Source: Sphingomonas sp. OK281 (lineage in GTDB: Bacteria; Pseudomonadota; Alphaproteobacteria; Sphingomonadales; Sphingomonadaceae). Taken from it: a stretch of 64,000 nucleotides of DNA. Where the stretch lies: the NCBI RefSeq assembly GCF_900115295.1, contig NZ_FOVZ01000002.1, positions 310,001 through 374,000 on the forward strand, written 5' to 3'. Of the stretch, positions 7,581 to 17,233 are shown piece after piece; positions within the stretch are counted from its first letter, which is position 1, and each line of letters opens with the position of its first letter. The notes under the pieces were generated by a model. It saw only the letters and a list, made by a program, of their open reading frames with translations, was not told where the DNA came from and searched no databases. The position numbers and the translations under genes are program-made.

Positions 7581-10169
7581 TCAGCCTTCTAGACTCTTGG
7601 ACGCCTGTTCGAACAGGTCCTTCGACAGCCCCGACGTCCGCACGATCCGCTCCAGTTCCGCGCGCATCAACCCGGCGCGCGCCGCATCGAATCGGCGCCA
7701 GCGGCCGAGCGGCGGCAGGAGTTTCGCCGCGGTCTGTGGGTTCAACCGGTCGAGCGCGATGAGCTGATCCGCTAGGAACCGATACCCACTCCCATCGGCG
7801 GTATTGAACGCACGCTGGTTCGCGCCGAATGCGCCGATCAGCGATCGCGCGCGGTTGGGGTTGGTCAGCGTGAAGTCGGCATGCTCGGCCAGCCCCGCGA
7901 CGATCGCGCCGGTATAGTCGCGCGACGACTGCGCTTGCGCCTGGAACCACTTGTCGAGCACCAGCGGGTTGTCGCAATATTGACTGTAGAAGATGTCGAG
8001 CGCGGTGGTGCGGATCTCGGACTCGCTGCTGACCAGCGTCGTCAGCGCACCCATCCGGTCGGTCATGTTGTCGGCCGAATCGAACTGCGCGAAGGCGAGG
8101 TCCGCCGCATCCGCCGCGCCGCTCGCCGCTATATAGCCGAGTGCGACGGTTCGCAGGCGACGCAGGCCCTTGCCCTCCGGCGTATAGGCGTAGGGCTGAC
8201 CCTCACCCCGCGCATACGCCTGCCGCCATTGCGCCTCCAGCCGCGTGCCGAGATCGCGGCGCAGCGCTGCGCGTGCGCGGAAGATCGCGTCGGGATCGAC
8301 GACGGCCATCTGGTCGCCGATGAAGCTCTCCGACGGCAGCAACACCGCCTCGGCGACGAAGGCCAGATCGAGATCGGTATTGGCGAGCGTGTTCGCGACC
8401 GCGGCGATGACGCCCTCGTGATCCGCATGCCCGCCGGCCGAGGCGACCAGCGTATCGAGCATCAACTGCTGCATTGCCTCGTAGCGCGCGAACGGATCGT
8501 CATCGTGCGCACTGAGGAAGGCGAGATCGGCGGCGGTGCGGTCGCTCTCGACCACCACGGGGGCGGAGAAGCCGCGGTTGATCGACAGCACCGGGCGCTC
8601 GGCGAGGCCTTCGAATTCGATCGTGTCGAGCGTGTCGTCGAACAGGACGAGGCGCTCGTCGGTCAGCGGCGCACCCGATTCGGCACCGAACAGCTTCACA
8701 CGCAACGGCAGGACCATTGGCGACTTAACCGGCTGGCCGGGCGTCGCGGGTACCTGCTGTGCGAGCCGCAGCGTCGCGCGGTCTCCGTCGTGCGAGAGGC
8801 TCGCCGAGACGCGCGGGGTGCCCGCCTGCGAATACCAGAGGCGGAACTGGGTGAGGTCGACGTTGCCGCCCTCCTCCATAGAGGTGACGAAATCCTCGCA
8901 GGTCGCCGCCGTCCCGTCGTACCGGTCGAAATACAGGTCGGTGCCGGCGCGGAAGCCCTGCGGGCCGAGGATCGCGGCCATCATCCGGATCAGTTCGGCG
9001 CCCTTGTTGTAGATGGTCGCGGTGTAGAAGTTGGAGATCTCCTGGTAGGATTCAGGGCGCACGGGGTGCGCGAGCGGGCCCGAATCTTCGGGGAACTGCG
9101 ACGCGCGCAGGCCGCGGACGTCCTCGATCCGCTTGACCGCGCGCGAACCCTGGTCGGCGGAGAAGCCCTGGTCGCGATAGACCGTGAAGCCTTCCTTCAG
9201 CGACAGCTGGAACCAGTCGCGGCAGGTGATCCGGTTGCCCGACCAGTTGTGGAAATATTCGTGCGCGACGACCGCAGCGATCGCGTCATAGTCGTAGTCG
9301 GTCGCGGTATCCGGGTCGGCGAGGATGTAGCGCGAGTTGAAGATGTTGAGGCCCTTGTTCTCCATCGCGCCGAAGTTGAAATCGTCGACCGCAACGATGT
9401 TGAACACGTCGAGGTCATACTCGCGGCCATAGGTCGTCTCGTCCCACGCCATCGCGAGCTCGAGCGCCTTCAACGCGTGGTCGGTCTTGGGCAGGTCGGC
9501 CTCGCGCACCCAGATGCCGAGCGACACCTCGCGGCCGGACATCGTCGTGAAGCTGCTGCGGTTCACCGCGAGGTCGCCGGCGACCAGTGCGAACAGGTAC
9601 GACGGCTTGGGGAACGGATCGTGCCAGGTCGCCCAGTGGCGGCCGTCGTCGAGATCGCCCTGCGCGACGGGATCGCCGTTCGCGAGCAGCACGGGGAAGT
9701 GCTTCCTGTCGGCGGTCATCTGGACCGAATAGACGCTGAGCACGTCGGGGCGGTCGGGGAAATAGGTGATGCGACGGAAGCCTTCGGCCTCGCACTGGGT
9801 GCAGAGATTGCCGCCCGAGGCGTAGAGTCCCATCAACTGCGTGTTGCGATCGGGGGCGATCTCGACCTGCGTCTCGACGACGTGCGCGGTGCCGGTGAGC
9901 GGGATGACGAACTGTTCGCCGTCGATCCGCCAGTCGTTGATCGTCACGCCGTCGACCGTGACCGAGAGCGGCTTCTGGCCCGCGCCGTCGAGCCGCAGCG
10001 GTGCGGCGTGATCGCCGTTGCGCGTCACCGACAATGTAGCCGTTACGCGGGTGGTCGACGGATCGAGGTCGAACGCCAGTTTCGTCTCGGGGACCAGCCA
10101 CTCGGGCGGGGTATAGTCCTCGCGGCGAATGACGAGCGGATGGGCGAGACTGTTCTGGATATCGAGCAT
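7581..10169 (-). CDS. pepN: Aminopeptidase N (M1 family zinc peptidase)
   Basis: An 862-residue gluzincin. The exopeptidase motif GAMEN is at 267-271 and the zinc site is HEYFH at 303-307 with the third ligand E326 in LKEGF, all in the usual spacing. Length and the C-terminal helical domain match E. coli PepN (870 residues). It removes N-terminal residues from peptides in the cytoplasm. The frame extends a further 14 codons upstream, but the ATG at 10169 gives the normal PepN N-terminus (MLDIQNS..), so I take it. It is divergent from the M28 peptidase gene. Confidence 0.95.
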   Translation of the reverse strand: MLDIQNSLAHPLVIRREDYTPPEWLVPETKLAFDLDPSTTRVTATLSVTRNGDHAAPLRLDGAGQKPLSVTVDGVTINDWRIDGEQFVIPLTGTAHVVETQVEIAPDRNTQLMGLYASGGNLCTQCEAEGFRRITYFPDRPDVLSVYSVQMTADRKHFPVLLANGDPVAQGDLDDGRHWATWHDPFPKPSYLFALVAGDLAVNRSSFTTMSGREVSLGIWVREADLPKTDHALKALELAMAWDETTYGREYDLDVFNIVAVDDFNFGAMENKGLNIFNSRYILADPDTATDYDYDAIAAVVAHEYFHNWSGNRITCRDWFQLSLKEGFTVYRDQGFSADQGSRAVKRIEDVRGLRASQFPEDSGPLAHPVRPESYQEISNFYTATIYNKGAELIRMMAAILGPQGFRAGTDLYFDRYDGTAATCEDFVTSMEEGGNVDLTQFRLWYSQAGTPRVSASLSHDGDRATLRLAQQVPATPGQPVKSPMVLPLRVKLFGAESGAPLTDERLVLFDDTLDTIEFEGLAERPVLSINRGFSAPVVVESDRTAADLAFLSAHDDDPFARYEAMQQLMLDTLVASAGGHADHEGVIAAVANTLANTDLDLAFVAEAVLLPSESFIGDQMAVVDPDAIFRARAALRRDLGTRLEAQWRQAYARGEGQPYAYTPEGKGLRRLRTVALGYIAASGAADAADLAFAQFDSADNMTDRMGALTTLVSSESEIRTTALDIFYSQYCDNPLVLDKWFQAQAQSSRDYTGAIVAGLAEHADFTLTNPNRARSLIGAFGANQRAFNTADGSGYRFLADQLIALDRLNPQTAAKLLPPLGRWRRFDAARAGLMRAELERIVRTSGLSKDLFEQASKSLEG

Positions 10170-10275
10170 ATGTTTGCGAATATAGGGCCGTGGCCGCCTA
10201 TCGCCAGCCAAAGCTTGCGCGGGTGACGGTGGATGCTACGCCGCTGCAACACGTTCCCTTTGCAAGGATTTCCGG

Positions 10276-11982
10276 ATGTATCGTCCTATCGGCGCGCTCG
10301 CGGTGCTCGCGCTTTCTACCTCTGCCCTTGCTCAGACTGCGCCCCAAGCTGCTCCCGTGCCGGCTCCGGTGACCGCCCCGAATACTGCCGAGTTGAACGC
10401 CAAGCTCGCCGCGCCGCTGCCGGCGGATCAGGCGTCGATGAAGGCGCATGTGCTGTTTCTCGCGTCGGATGCGATGAAGGGTCGCGAGGCCGGCAGCCCC
10501 GAGTTCGACATCGCTGCGCAATATGTCGCCGCGCAATTCTATGCCGCGGGTCTGCGGCCGGGTGGCGATCAGGGCGGGTATCTCCAGACCGTGCCGCTCG
10601 TGTCGTACAAGGCGGCGAGCAAGGGCGATTTCGTCTGGACCGGCCGTGGGCCTGCGCAGCCGCTCGTTTTCGGAGAGGATTATGTGCCCGCCGCGAACGG
10701 CGCGAAGGCGGAGACGAGCGTTTCGGCGCCCGTCGTGTTCGTCGGTTACGGGATCGACGCGCCGCAATATGGCCAGGACGATTACCAGGGCGTCGACGTG
10801 CGCGGCAAGATCGTCGCCTATTTCGGCGGCTCGCCCGCGCGGTTCGGTGGCGAGGAGCGCGCGTTCTTCGGGTCGGGCGGGACCAAGGCGGCGATCGCGC
10901 AGGCCAAGGGCGCGGTCGGCGTGATCACGCTGGAGAGCCCGCGCTCGGCCAAGGTGCGGACGTTCGGTAAGATGGCGGAGTTTTACGCGACGCCGCGGAT
11001 GACGTGGGCGAACCCCGACGGCACGGGGAAGGTCGATGCGCCGCGCGCGCCGTCGCTCGGGACGGTCAGCATGGTCGGCGCGACTAAGCTGTTCGCTGGC
11101 TCGAAGACGCCTTGGAGCAAGGTCGTCAAGCAGGCGAACGGCGACAACGCGAAGTTCAAGGCGGTGCCGCTGGTCGGTACGCTGACCGTCGCGACCAAGA
11201 CGAGCTTCGTGCCCGCCGCGAGCAGCAACGTCGTCGGCGTGATCCCGGGCAGCGATCCGGTGGTCGGCAAGGAGGTCGTCGTGCTCTCCGCGCATCTCGA
11301 TCACATCGGCATCACCAAGCCGGTGAAGGGCGACGCGCTCAACAACGGTGCGCTCGACAACGCGATCGGCATCGCCAGCCTGATCGAGGAGGCCAGGCGC
11401 TTCACGGCCAGTGGGCAGGCGCCCAAGCGCACCATCATGTTCCTGGCCGTCACCGGCGAGGAGAAGGGGCTGGTCGGCAGCGATTACTTCACCAATCACC
11501 CGACCGTGCCGCTGAGCTCGATCGTCGCGGACGTGAACCTCGACATGCCGATCCTGACCTACAAGTTCGAGGACATGGTGGTGTTCGGTGCCGAGCGTTC
11601 GACGATCGGCCCGATCGTGCAGAAGGCGGTCGCGGCGATCGGCGTCGGCCTGTCGCCCGACCCGATGCCGGAGGAAGGCATCTTCGTCCGCTCGGATCAT
11701 TTCCGCTTCGTCCAGAAGGGGATCCCGTCGGTGTTCCTGTGGCCTGGTCAGAAGGGGCCGGGCAAGGCGGCGGTCGCGTATTTCATGGCGAATAATTATC
11801 ACAAGCCGTCGGACGACCTGACGCAGCCGATCCTGTGGGATCAGGGCGTGCGGTTCGTCGATGCGAACTACCGGATCGCGCGCGAGATCGCCGACGGGGC
11901 GCAGCGGCCGGTGTGGAATGCCGGCGATTATTTCGGGACGCTGTACAAGGGGCCGATGGCTGGCGCGGCGGTGGCGCCATGA
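10276..11982 (+). CDS. M28 family zinc metallopeptidase with PA insert, secreted
   Basis: A 568-residue protein with an N-terminal signal peptide (cut probably after STSALA). All five M28 metal-binding segments are visible: LSAHLDHIG, NNGALDNAIG, TGEEKGL, NLDMP and VRSDHFRF, in the order H, D, E, D, H. A protease-associated (PA) domain lies before the catalytic part, near residues 120-250 (VVFVGYGIDAPQYG, RGKIVAYFGG). It is probably a periplasmic aminopeptidase. Its stop overlaps the start of the next gene by 4 bp (ATGA), suggesting co-translation. Confidence 0.92.
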   Translation: MYRPIGALAVLALSTSALAQTAPQAAPVPAPVTAPNTAELNAKLAAPLPADQASMKAHVLFLASDAMKGREAGSPEFDIAAQYVAAQFYAAGLRPGGDQGGYLQTVPLVSYKAASKGDFVWTGRGPAQPLVFGEDYVPAANGAKAETSVSAPVVFVGYGIDAPQYGQDDYQGVDVRGKIVAYFGGSPARFGGEERAFFGSGGTKAAIAQAKGAVGVITLESPRSAKVRTFGKMAEFYATPRMTWANPDGTGKVDAPRAPSLGTVSMVGATKLFAGSKTPWSKVVKQANGDNAKFKAVPLVGTLTVATKTSFVPAASSNVVGVIPGSDPVVGKEVVVLSAHLDHIGITKPVKGDALNNGALDNAIGIASLIEEARRFTASGQAPKRTIMFLAVTGEEKGLVGSDYFTNHPTVPLSSIVADVNLDMPILTYKFEDMVVFGAERSTIGPIVQKAVAAIGVGLSPDPMPEEGIFVRSDHFRFVQKGIPSVFLWPGQKGPGKAAVAYFMANNYHKPSDDLTQPILWDQGVRFVDANYRIAREIADGAQRPVWNAGDYFGTLYKGPMAGAAVAP

Positions 11983-12815
11983 GCCGGCTGCTGGTCTTTG
12001 GTCTCGGCTACACCGCGTCGCGGCTTGCCGAGCGGCTCGCGGCGGATGGCTGGCATGTCGTCGGCACGACGAGGGACGGGCGGGGTGGTACGCTCCGGTT
12101 CGACGACGTGGACGCGGTGACGGCGGAGATCGCGGCGGCGACGCATATCCTGTCGTCGGTGCCGCCCGAGCATGAGGCAGACCCCGTGCTCGGTCGCTAT
12201 GGTTCGCTGTTGCTGCGGACGCGTGCTTGGATCGGGTATCTGTCGTCGACGGGCGTGTACGGCGATGCGCAGGGCGCGTGGGTGGACGAGACGGCGCCGA
12301 TTGGTGGTGGCAGGAGGAGCGCCCGGGCGGCGGCGGATGCGGACTGGCTGGCCATCGGTGCGCGGACGTTTCGGTTGCCGGGAATCTATGGCCCCGGCCG
12401 CTCGCCGCTCGACCGGGTGCGGCAGGGCAAGGCGCATCGGATCGAGCAGCCCGGCCAGGTATTCAGCCGCGCGCATGTCGACGACATCGTCTCGGGCGTC
12501 ATCGCCGGGTTCGACGCGCCGGCGGGGGGGTATAATCTCGCGGACGACGTGCCTGCGTCGCAGAACGACGTGGTGGCGTTCGCGGCGATGCTGCTCGGGA
12601 TGCCCACGCCGCCGTTCGTAACGCTCGAGGAGCTCTCGGCGATGGGGCGCGGGTTTTACAACGAGAACCGGCGGGTGGCTAACGGGAAGGCCAAGCGGGT
12701 ACTCGGCTGGACGCCCGTCTGGCCCGACTACCGCGCCGGTCTGCGTGCGCTGAGCGCGATGACGAGGCCGATTCCTGACAATATTGCGCCGGCGACGGCC
12801 AAGGTCGACCAGTGA
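11979..12815 (+). CDS. SDR family NAD(P)-dependent epimerase/oxidoreductase (YeeZ-like)
   Basis: A 278-residue Rossmann-fold protein starting MSRLLVFGLGYTASRLA, with a glycine-rich dinucleotide loop (GLGYTASRLA, in place of GxxGxxG). YLSSTGVYGD holds the Ser/Thr/Tyr region of extended SDRs, and RLPGIYGPGRS follows. This resembles the YeeZ-like group, whose substrates are unknown. The start overlaps the M28 stop. The last 30 residues are encoded in DNA that also codes for the C-terminus of the convergent exporter gene (88-bp overlap), so the extreme C-terminus may be extended compared with relatives. Confidence 0.83.
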   Translation: MSRLLVFGLGYTASRLAERLAADGWHVVGTTRDGRGGTLRFDDVDAVTAEIAAATHILSSVPPEHEADPVLGRYGSLLLRTRAWIGYLSSTGVYGDAQGAWVDETAPIGGGRRSARAAADADWLAIGARTFRLPGIYGPGRSPLDRVRQGKAHRIEQPGQVFSRAHVDDIVSGVIAGFDAPAGGYNLADDVPASQNDVVAFAAMLLGMPTPPFVTLEELSAMGRGFYNENRRVANGKAKRVLGWTPVWPDYRAGLRALSAMTRPIPDNIAPATAKVDQ

Positions 12816-13651
12816 TAGCGCTCGAAGATCGTCGATAGCAGCATCGCGATGACCGGCACGATGACGCCCGAATAGGCCGCCTTGGCCGGGCCGATCGCGC
12901 GGATGACGTTGAAATAGAGCGGGAAGGCGAGCGCGGACGCGAACACGCCGAGATAGAGGATGCCCGCGACATAGCCGAAGCGCGGCTCGAACACCGGCGG
13001 CCCGGTCGTGATCCACGCGAACGCGGCATCTAGGCATGCGCCGATCAGCATCGCGATCGCCAGCGTCGGCGCCATCGGATAGCGTTTGGCGAACGCGCTG
13101 CCCTGGATGACGTTGGCGACCGACGCGGCCATCACGCCGCACAGCGTCAGGACGATGCCGATCGTCGCCGAGCGCGGCCCGTGCGGATCGACCCGCGCCT
13201 CGTTGACGAACAGCAACGCGACGCCGGCCATCGCGACCGCGCAACCGACCATGAGCTGTCGTCCGAGGCGTTGCTTGAGGAAGATGCGGCCGAAGATCGC
13301 GTTGGGGACGAGCAGGAGCGCGAACACCACCGCGACGAGCCCGGAGGTGACGTAATGCTCTGCGCGGTAGACGAAGTTGAAGTTTAGCGTGAACAGCGCG
13401 ATGCCGATGATCGCCGCGAAACCGTAGCCGCGGGCGTCGAATTTGAAGCTCTCGCGCTTGATGCCTGCGTAGATCGCCATTGCGATGCCGGCGACGAGGA
13501 AGCGGTAGCTGATCGACCAGCTTGGTGGCACGACCGCGATCTGGTCGCGGATGACGAGCCAGGTCGAGCCCCAGATCACCGTGACGGTGCCGAACGGGAT
13601 CAGGACCGCAGCGCGGGTCGACTGTGGTGGGTCGGTGGGGCCGGGGGTCAT
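12728..13651 (-). CDS. DMT superfamily (EamA) transporter
   Basis: A 307-residue integral membrane protein with about ten hydrophobic segments in two EamA-type halves. Typical marks are IWGSTWLVIRDQ in helix 1, FVYRAEHYVTSGLVAVVFALLLV, and the second-half repeat with ASALAFPLYFNVIRAIGPAKAAYSGVIVPVIAM. It probably exports small metabolites or amino acids. The ATG at 13651 overlaps the threonine aldolase stop by 4 bp, so both are one transcription unit; an amino-acid-related export role would fit but is not shown. Its 3' end overlaps the convergent SDR gene by 88 bp. Confidence 0.9.
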   Translation of the reverse strand: MTPGPTDPPQSTRAAVLIPFGTVTVIWGSTWLVIRDQIAVVPPSWSISYRFLVAGIAMAIYAGIKRESFKFDARGYGFAAIIGIALFTLNFNFVYRAEHYVTSGLVAVVFALLLVPNAIFGRIFLKQRLGRQLMVGCAVAMAGVALLFVNEARVDPHGPRSATIGIVLTLCGVMAASVANVIQGSAFAKRYPMAPTLAIAMLIGACLDAAFAWITTGPPVFEPRFGYVAGILYLGVFASALAFPLYFNVIRAIGPAKAAYSGVIVPVIAMLLSTIFERYHWSTLAVAGAILSGIGLVIALSARRPAR

Positions 13652-14649
13652 AACTCCCGGATCGCATCGGCGAGCAGGCCAACCGCGTCCGCCGGGCTGT
13701 CCCATGCGGTGACGAGGCGGATCTCGCCGGCGGCCCAGTCGTAGAAGTCGAAGCCCTTCGCTCTCAAGGCTGCGGCTTCTTCCGGCGTGGCGCGGAGGAA
13801 CACTTCGTTCGCCTCGACCGGGTGGACGAGGCGGTCACCGGCAGCGGCGGCGAGCTTCGTCGCGCCGTCGTTGGCGGCCTTGGCGTTGGAGAGCCAGAGG
13901 TCGTCGTCGAGCATCGCGAGGATCTGCGCGGCGAGATACCGCCCCTTCGACAGCAGCAGGCCTGCGCGCTTGCGGCGATATTGCGTGACGGCGGCGAGGT
14001 CGGGTTTAAAGAAGACCAGCGCCTCCGCGCTCATCGCGCCGTTCTTGACGAAGCCGAAGCTCAGCGCGTCCACGCCCGCGCGCCACGTCATCTCGGCGGG
14101 CGAGCAGCCGACGCGTGCCATCGCGTTGGCGAACCGCGCGCCGTCCATGTGGAAGCCGAGCCCGCGCTCCTTCGCTAGCGCGCCGATCTCCGCGACCTCG
14201 TGTGGCTGGTAGACGCGGCCATATTCTGTGGCGTTGGTGATCGAGATCGCGTGCGGCTGGACGCGGTGGACGTCGTCGGGGATCGCGTCGATCACGGCGC
14301 GGATCGTGTCCGGCGTCATCTTGGCGCCGTCGCCGTCGGCGAGGAACAGCTTGGCGCCGTGCGTGTAGAATTCGGGCGCGCCGCCCTCGTCGTTCTGGAT
14401 GTGCGCATCGCGGTGACAGACGATGCCGCCGTGCGGGGGGCAGAGTGCGGCCAGCGCGAGGCAGTTGGCGGCGGTGCCGGTGGGGACCCAGAGGACTGCG
14501 ACGTCGGTTTCGAACAGCGCGGAGAGGCGGCCGTCGAGCTGCTGGCTCCACGCGTCGCCGGCATAGGCGGTGTCGAGCGTGTCGGCGGCGGCGATCGCGG
14601 TCATGACCTGTGGGTGGATCGTCGCGGCGTTGTCGGAGAAGAAGCGCAT
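13648..14649 (-). CDS. ltaE: Low-specificity L-threonine aldolase (beta-eliminating lyase family)
   Basis: A 333-residue PLP enzyme of fold type I. It begins MRFFSDNAATIHPQVM, matching threonine aldolases, and has the lysine-bearing segment SFGFVKNGAMSAEALVFF and the NATEYGRVYQP segment. It splits L-threonine or allo-threonine into glycine and acetaldehyde. The exporter gene overlaps its stop, suggesting that the two act together. The upstream gap holds a family A repeat. Confidence 0.9.
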   Translation of the reverse strand: MRFFSDNAATIHPQVMTAIAAADTLDTAYAGDAWSQQLDGRLSALFETDVAVLWVPTGTAANCLALAALCPPHGGIVCHRDAHIQNDEGGAPEFYTHGAKLFLADGDGAKMTPDTIRAVIDAIPDDVHRVQPHAISITNATEYGRVYQPHEVAEIGALAKERGLGFHMDGARFANAMARVGCSPAEMTWRAGVDALSFGFVKNGAMSAEALVFFKPDLAAVTQYRRKRAGLLLSKGRYLAAQILAMLDDDLWLSNAKAANDGATKLAAAAGDRLVHPVEANEVFLRATPEEAAALRAKGFDFYDWAAGEIRLVTAWDSPADAVGLLADAIREL

Positions 14650-14723
14650 CGGTGAGACATGCTGCGATGCGGTGGTGGCGTCAACGGGGGGCGTCGGCTC
14701 AGGTGAAGATCAAAGCTGCTCTT

Positions 14724-14829
14724 CCACCCCGGCGAAGGCCGGGCCCCATTGGGGGCGGCAGGTGGCGAAGGGCTGCGCGTCGTTACCGCGACCTTTCCAA
14801 TTGGGCCCCGGCCTCCGCCGGGGTGGTGC
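14724..14829. repeat. MITE-like palindromic repeat, family A, copy 2
   Basis: The arms CACCCCGGCGAAGGCCGGG.. and ..CCCCGGCCTCCGCCGGGGTG are inverted, with ATTGGGG and CCAATTGGG at the inner ends. The 40-bp centre (GGTGGCGAAGGGCTGCGCG, then CGTTACCGCGACC) lines up with the other two copies. It lies upstream of ltaE and downstream of the PBP gene, both on the minus strand. Confidence 0.85.
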
Positions 14830-14894
14830 CTGATAGCCGGGGTGGTGCCTAACGCTGAGGTGGTGCTGAGTTACGGATGGCGTCGATCAGCAAA

Positions 14895-17048
14895 CTACTG
14901 CCCTTCGTCGGGCCCTTGTTCTTCCTCCGGCGGTCGGCGATCGTCGCGGGGGGGCGGGCCTTCCTGGCGGTCGCGGCGGGAGGGGCCGACGGAGATAGTG
15001 CCGTCCTCGCCCATCTTCAGGTTGAAGCCGAGGCCCTCGATCTCGCCGCCGAGGGGCAGCACCGAATTGTCCTGCTCGTCCGCCGGCAGGGCATCCGGAT
15101 CGACTTCCTCAACCGCCGGAGCCGGCGCCGCGATCGGTGCGATCCCCAGCGCGCTCTGCATGAAGTCGCGCCAGATCCGTGCGGGGATACCGCCGCCCGA
15201 CAGGCCGGGGTTCGACGAATTGTCGTCGTTGCCGACCCACACGCCGACCACCAGATCGCGCGCGAAGCCGACGAACAGCGCGTCCTTGTTGTCCGACGTC
15301 GTGCCGGTCTTGCCGAACGCGTCGACCGTCAGGTTCGCGCCGCGGCCGGTACCGGTGCGGATCGAGGCCGCCAGCAGGTCGAGCATTTCGTCGTGGATCT
15401 TGCTCGGCATCTCGGTCGCGCCACCTGTGAGCGACTGGTACCAGCCCTTCTCGCGGACGTCGGCGAGGCCGCGCGGCTGGACCGGGTATTGCTCGCGCGC
15501 GATCGCGGCATAGGCGGCGGTCAGTTCGAGCAGCGACACGGTCGAGGTGCCAAGGCCGATCGTCGCCTCGCTGGGGATCGGCGTCGAGATGCCGAGATCG
15601 CGGGCGGCCTTGATCACCGCCTTGACGCCGACCTGTTGCGTCAGCCGGGCGGCGGCGACGTTGGACGAGCGCGCGAACGCCTGGCGCAGCGTGATCGTGC
15701 CCTGATAGCGGCCGTCGCTGTTCTTCGGCGTCCAGTCGCCGATCGTCACCGGGCGGTCCTCGATCGTCGAGTCGGGGGTGAGGCCCTGGCGCATCGCGGC
15801 GAGGTAGACGAACAGCTTGAAGGTCGAACCGGGCTGGCGCCGCGCCTGCGTCGCGCGGTTGAACGGGCTCTTGCGGTAATCCTTGCCGCCGATCATCGCG
15901 ACGACGCGACCATCGGGACGCATCGCTACCAGCGCGACCTGCGCCTGCCGCAGACCCGCGCGGGCTACGGTGCGCTCCGCCGCGCGCTGTAACCGCGGAT
16001 CGAGCGTCGTCTGCACGGTCGCTTCCGTCTTGATCTCGCCGGCCTGGTCGCGCGCTTCGGGGAGGATCCAGTCGGCGAAATAGGTGCCGTTGGGAAGCTG
16101 CGACGGGCGGCTGCCGAGCACGCGCTGCGGCTGGACCGCGTCGCCCTCCGCCTTGGTGAGGAAGCCCGCGTCGACCATCGCGCCGACGACGACGGCTTCG
16201 CGCTTGCGGGCGCCTTCGAGGTTCGACGTAGGGGCGAGGCGTGAGGGTGCCTTGACCAGCCCGGCGAGCATCGCCGCCTGGCCGACGTTGAGCTTGTCGG
16301 GGGTCCGACCGAAATAATGCTTCGCGGCCGCGCTGATCCCGTAGGTGTTGTCGCCGAAATAGACGTTCGAGAGATAGCGCGAGAGGATCTCGTTCTTCGA
16401 CAGCCATGCCTCGAGCCAGAAGGCGATCATCGCCTCGCGGATTTTGCGCGTCGCGGTGCGGTCCGAATCGAGGAAGGCGTTCTTCGCGAGCTGTTGCGTG
16501 ATCGTGCTGCCGCCCTGGCGCACGCCGCCCGAGCCCATGTTCGCCCAGGCCGCACGCGCGATGCCGCGGGGATCGACGCCCCAGTGCGAATAGAAGCGCC
16601 GGTCCTCGATCGCGAGGAACGCCTGCGTGACGTGCGGCGGGAGCTTCGAGGCATCGACCGACTTGCCGATGATCGCACCGCGCCGCGCGATCGGTGTACC
16701 GTCGTCGGCGGTGAGCGTGATCGAGGGCGGCGTCGGCGGCTGGAGCGATTTCGACAGCGGCGCGGTAATCGCCAGCCAGATGATCGCGATCACCAGCAGG
16801 ACGATGCCGATGCCGAAGCCGCGCAGGATCCATCGGCCGATCGGGCGCTTTCGCCTCGGCGCGCTGGGGGTGGCGTAGGCCGCGCCGAAGTCGCGATCAT
16901 AGGGTTCCCGGTCTGCGCCGTCCCGCTCGGCTTCGTATTTCTGACGCAGGCGTTCGCGCTCGGTGATCAGCCGCTCGCGTTCATAGGCATAGGGCTCGCG
17001 ATCGCCGCTGGAGCTGGAACGGTCGGGGTCAAAGGGATCGGGGCGCAT
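14895..17048 (-). CDS. Class A penicillin-binding protein (PBP1a family, transglycosylase/transpeptidase)
   Basis: A 717-residue bifunctional cell-wall synthase. A charged cytoplasmic N-terminus with YERERLITERERLRQKYE (possible coiled coil) precedes one membrane helix (about 75-98). The glycosyltransferase domain holds the catalytic Glu at 148 (EDRRFYSHWG) and QGGSTITQQLAKN. The transpeptidase has SxxK at 408-411 (GSTFK), SSN at 461-463 and KTG at 580-582. The C-terminal tail is acidic, then rich in Arg, Pro, Glu and Asp. It polymerises and cross-links peptidoglycan in the periplasm. It is shorter than E. coli PBP1a and has no obvious OB domain. Confidence 0.93.
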   Translation of the reverse strand: MRPDPFDPDRSSSSGDREPYAYERERLITERERLRQKYEAERDGADREPYDRDFGAAYATPSAPRRKRPIGRWILRGFGIGIVLLVIAIIWLAITAPLSKSLQPPTPPSITLTADDGTPIARRGAIIGKSVDASKLPPHVTQAFLAIEDRRFYSHWGVDPRGIARAAWANMGSGGVRQGGSTITQQLAKNAFLDSDRTATRKIREAMIAFWLEAWLSKNEILSRYLSNVYFGDNTYGISAAAKHYFGRTPDKLNVGQAAMLAGLVKAPSRLAPTSNLEGARKREAVVVGAMVDAGFLTKAEGDAVQPQRVLGSRPSQLPNGTYFADWILPEARDQAGEIKTEATVQTTLDPRLQRAAERTVARAGLRQAQVALVAMRPDGRVVAMIGGKDYRKSPFNRATQARRQPGSTFKLFVYLAAMRQGLTPDSTIEDRPVTIGDWTPKNSDGRYQGTITLRQAFARSSNVAAARLTQQVGVKAVIKAARDLGISTPIPSEATIGLGTSTVSLLELTAAYAAIAREQYPVQPRGLADVREKGWYQSLTGGATEMPSKIHDEMLDLLAASIRTGTGRGANLTVDAFGKTGTTSDNKDALFVGFARDLVVGVWVGNDDNSSNPGLSGGGIPARIWRDFMQSALGIAPIAAPAPAVEEVDPDALPADEQDNSVLPLGGEIEGLGFNLKMGEDGTISVGPSRRDRQEGPPPRDDRRPPEEEQGPDEGQ

Positions 17049-17233
17049 CGGATCGTTCCAGGTCGGCCAACGGGCGGACTTTTAGTGTGTTATCGTTCTA
17101 TGACAGCTCGGGCAAGTCTATGCGCATGCCTAACGTGTACGGGGGCTTAGCGACAGCACTTGCAGTGCCCGCGGGGCGAGAACCGGTCGAAGCCCTGTTG
17201 TCATCGCGCGGCGAAACGGGGAAGAGCAGGGCG

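Noticed and set aside
7881..10226. 781-codon open frame on the plus strand over pepN
   Set aside because: It is antisense to the complete pepN gene, is very rich in Arg and shows no family motif; high GC content makes such frames common.
15109..16833. 574-codon minus-strand frame in the PBP gene
   Set aside because: Shifted reading of the PBP gene, rich in Arg and Pro; the in-frame protein has all PBP motifs.
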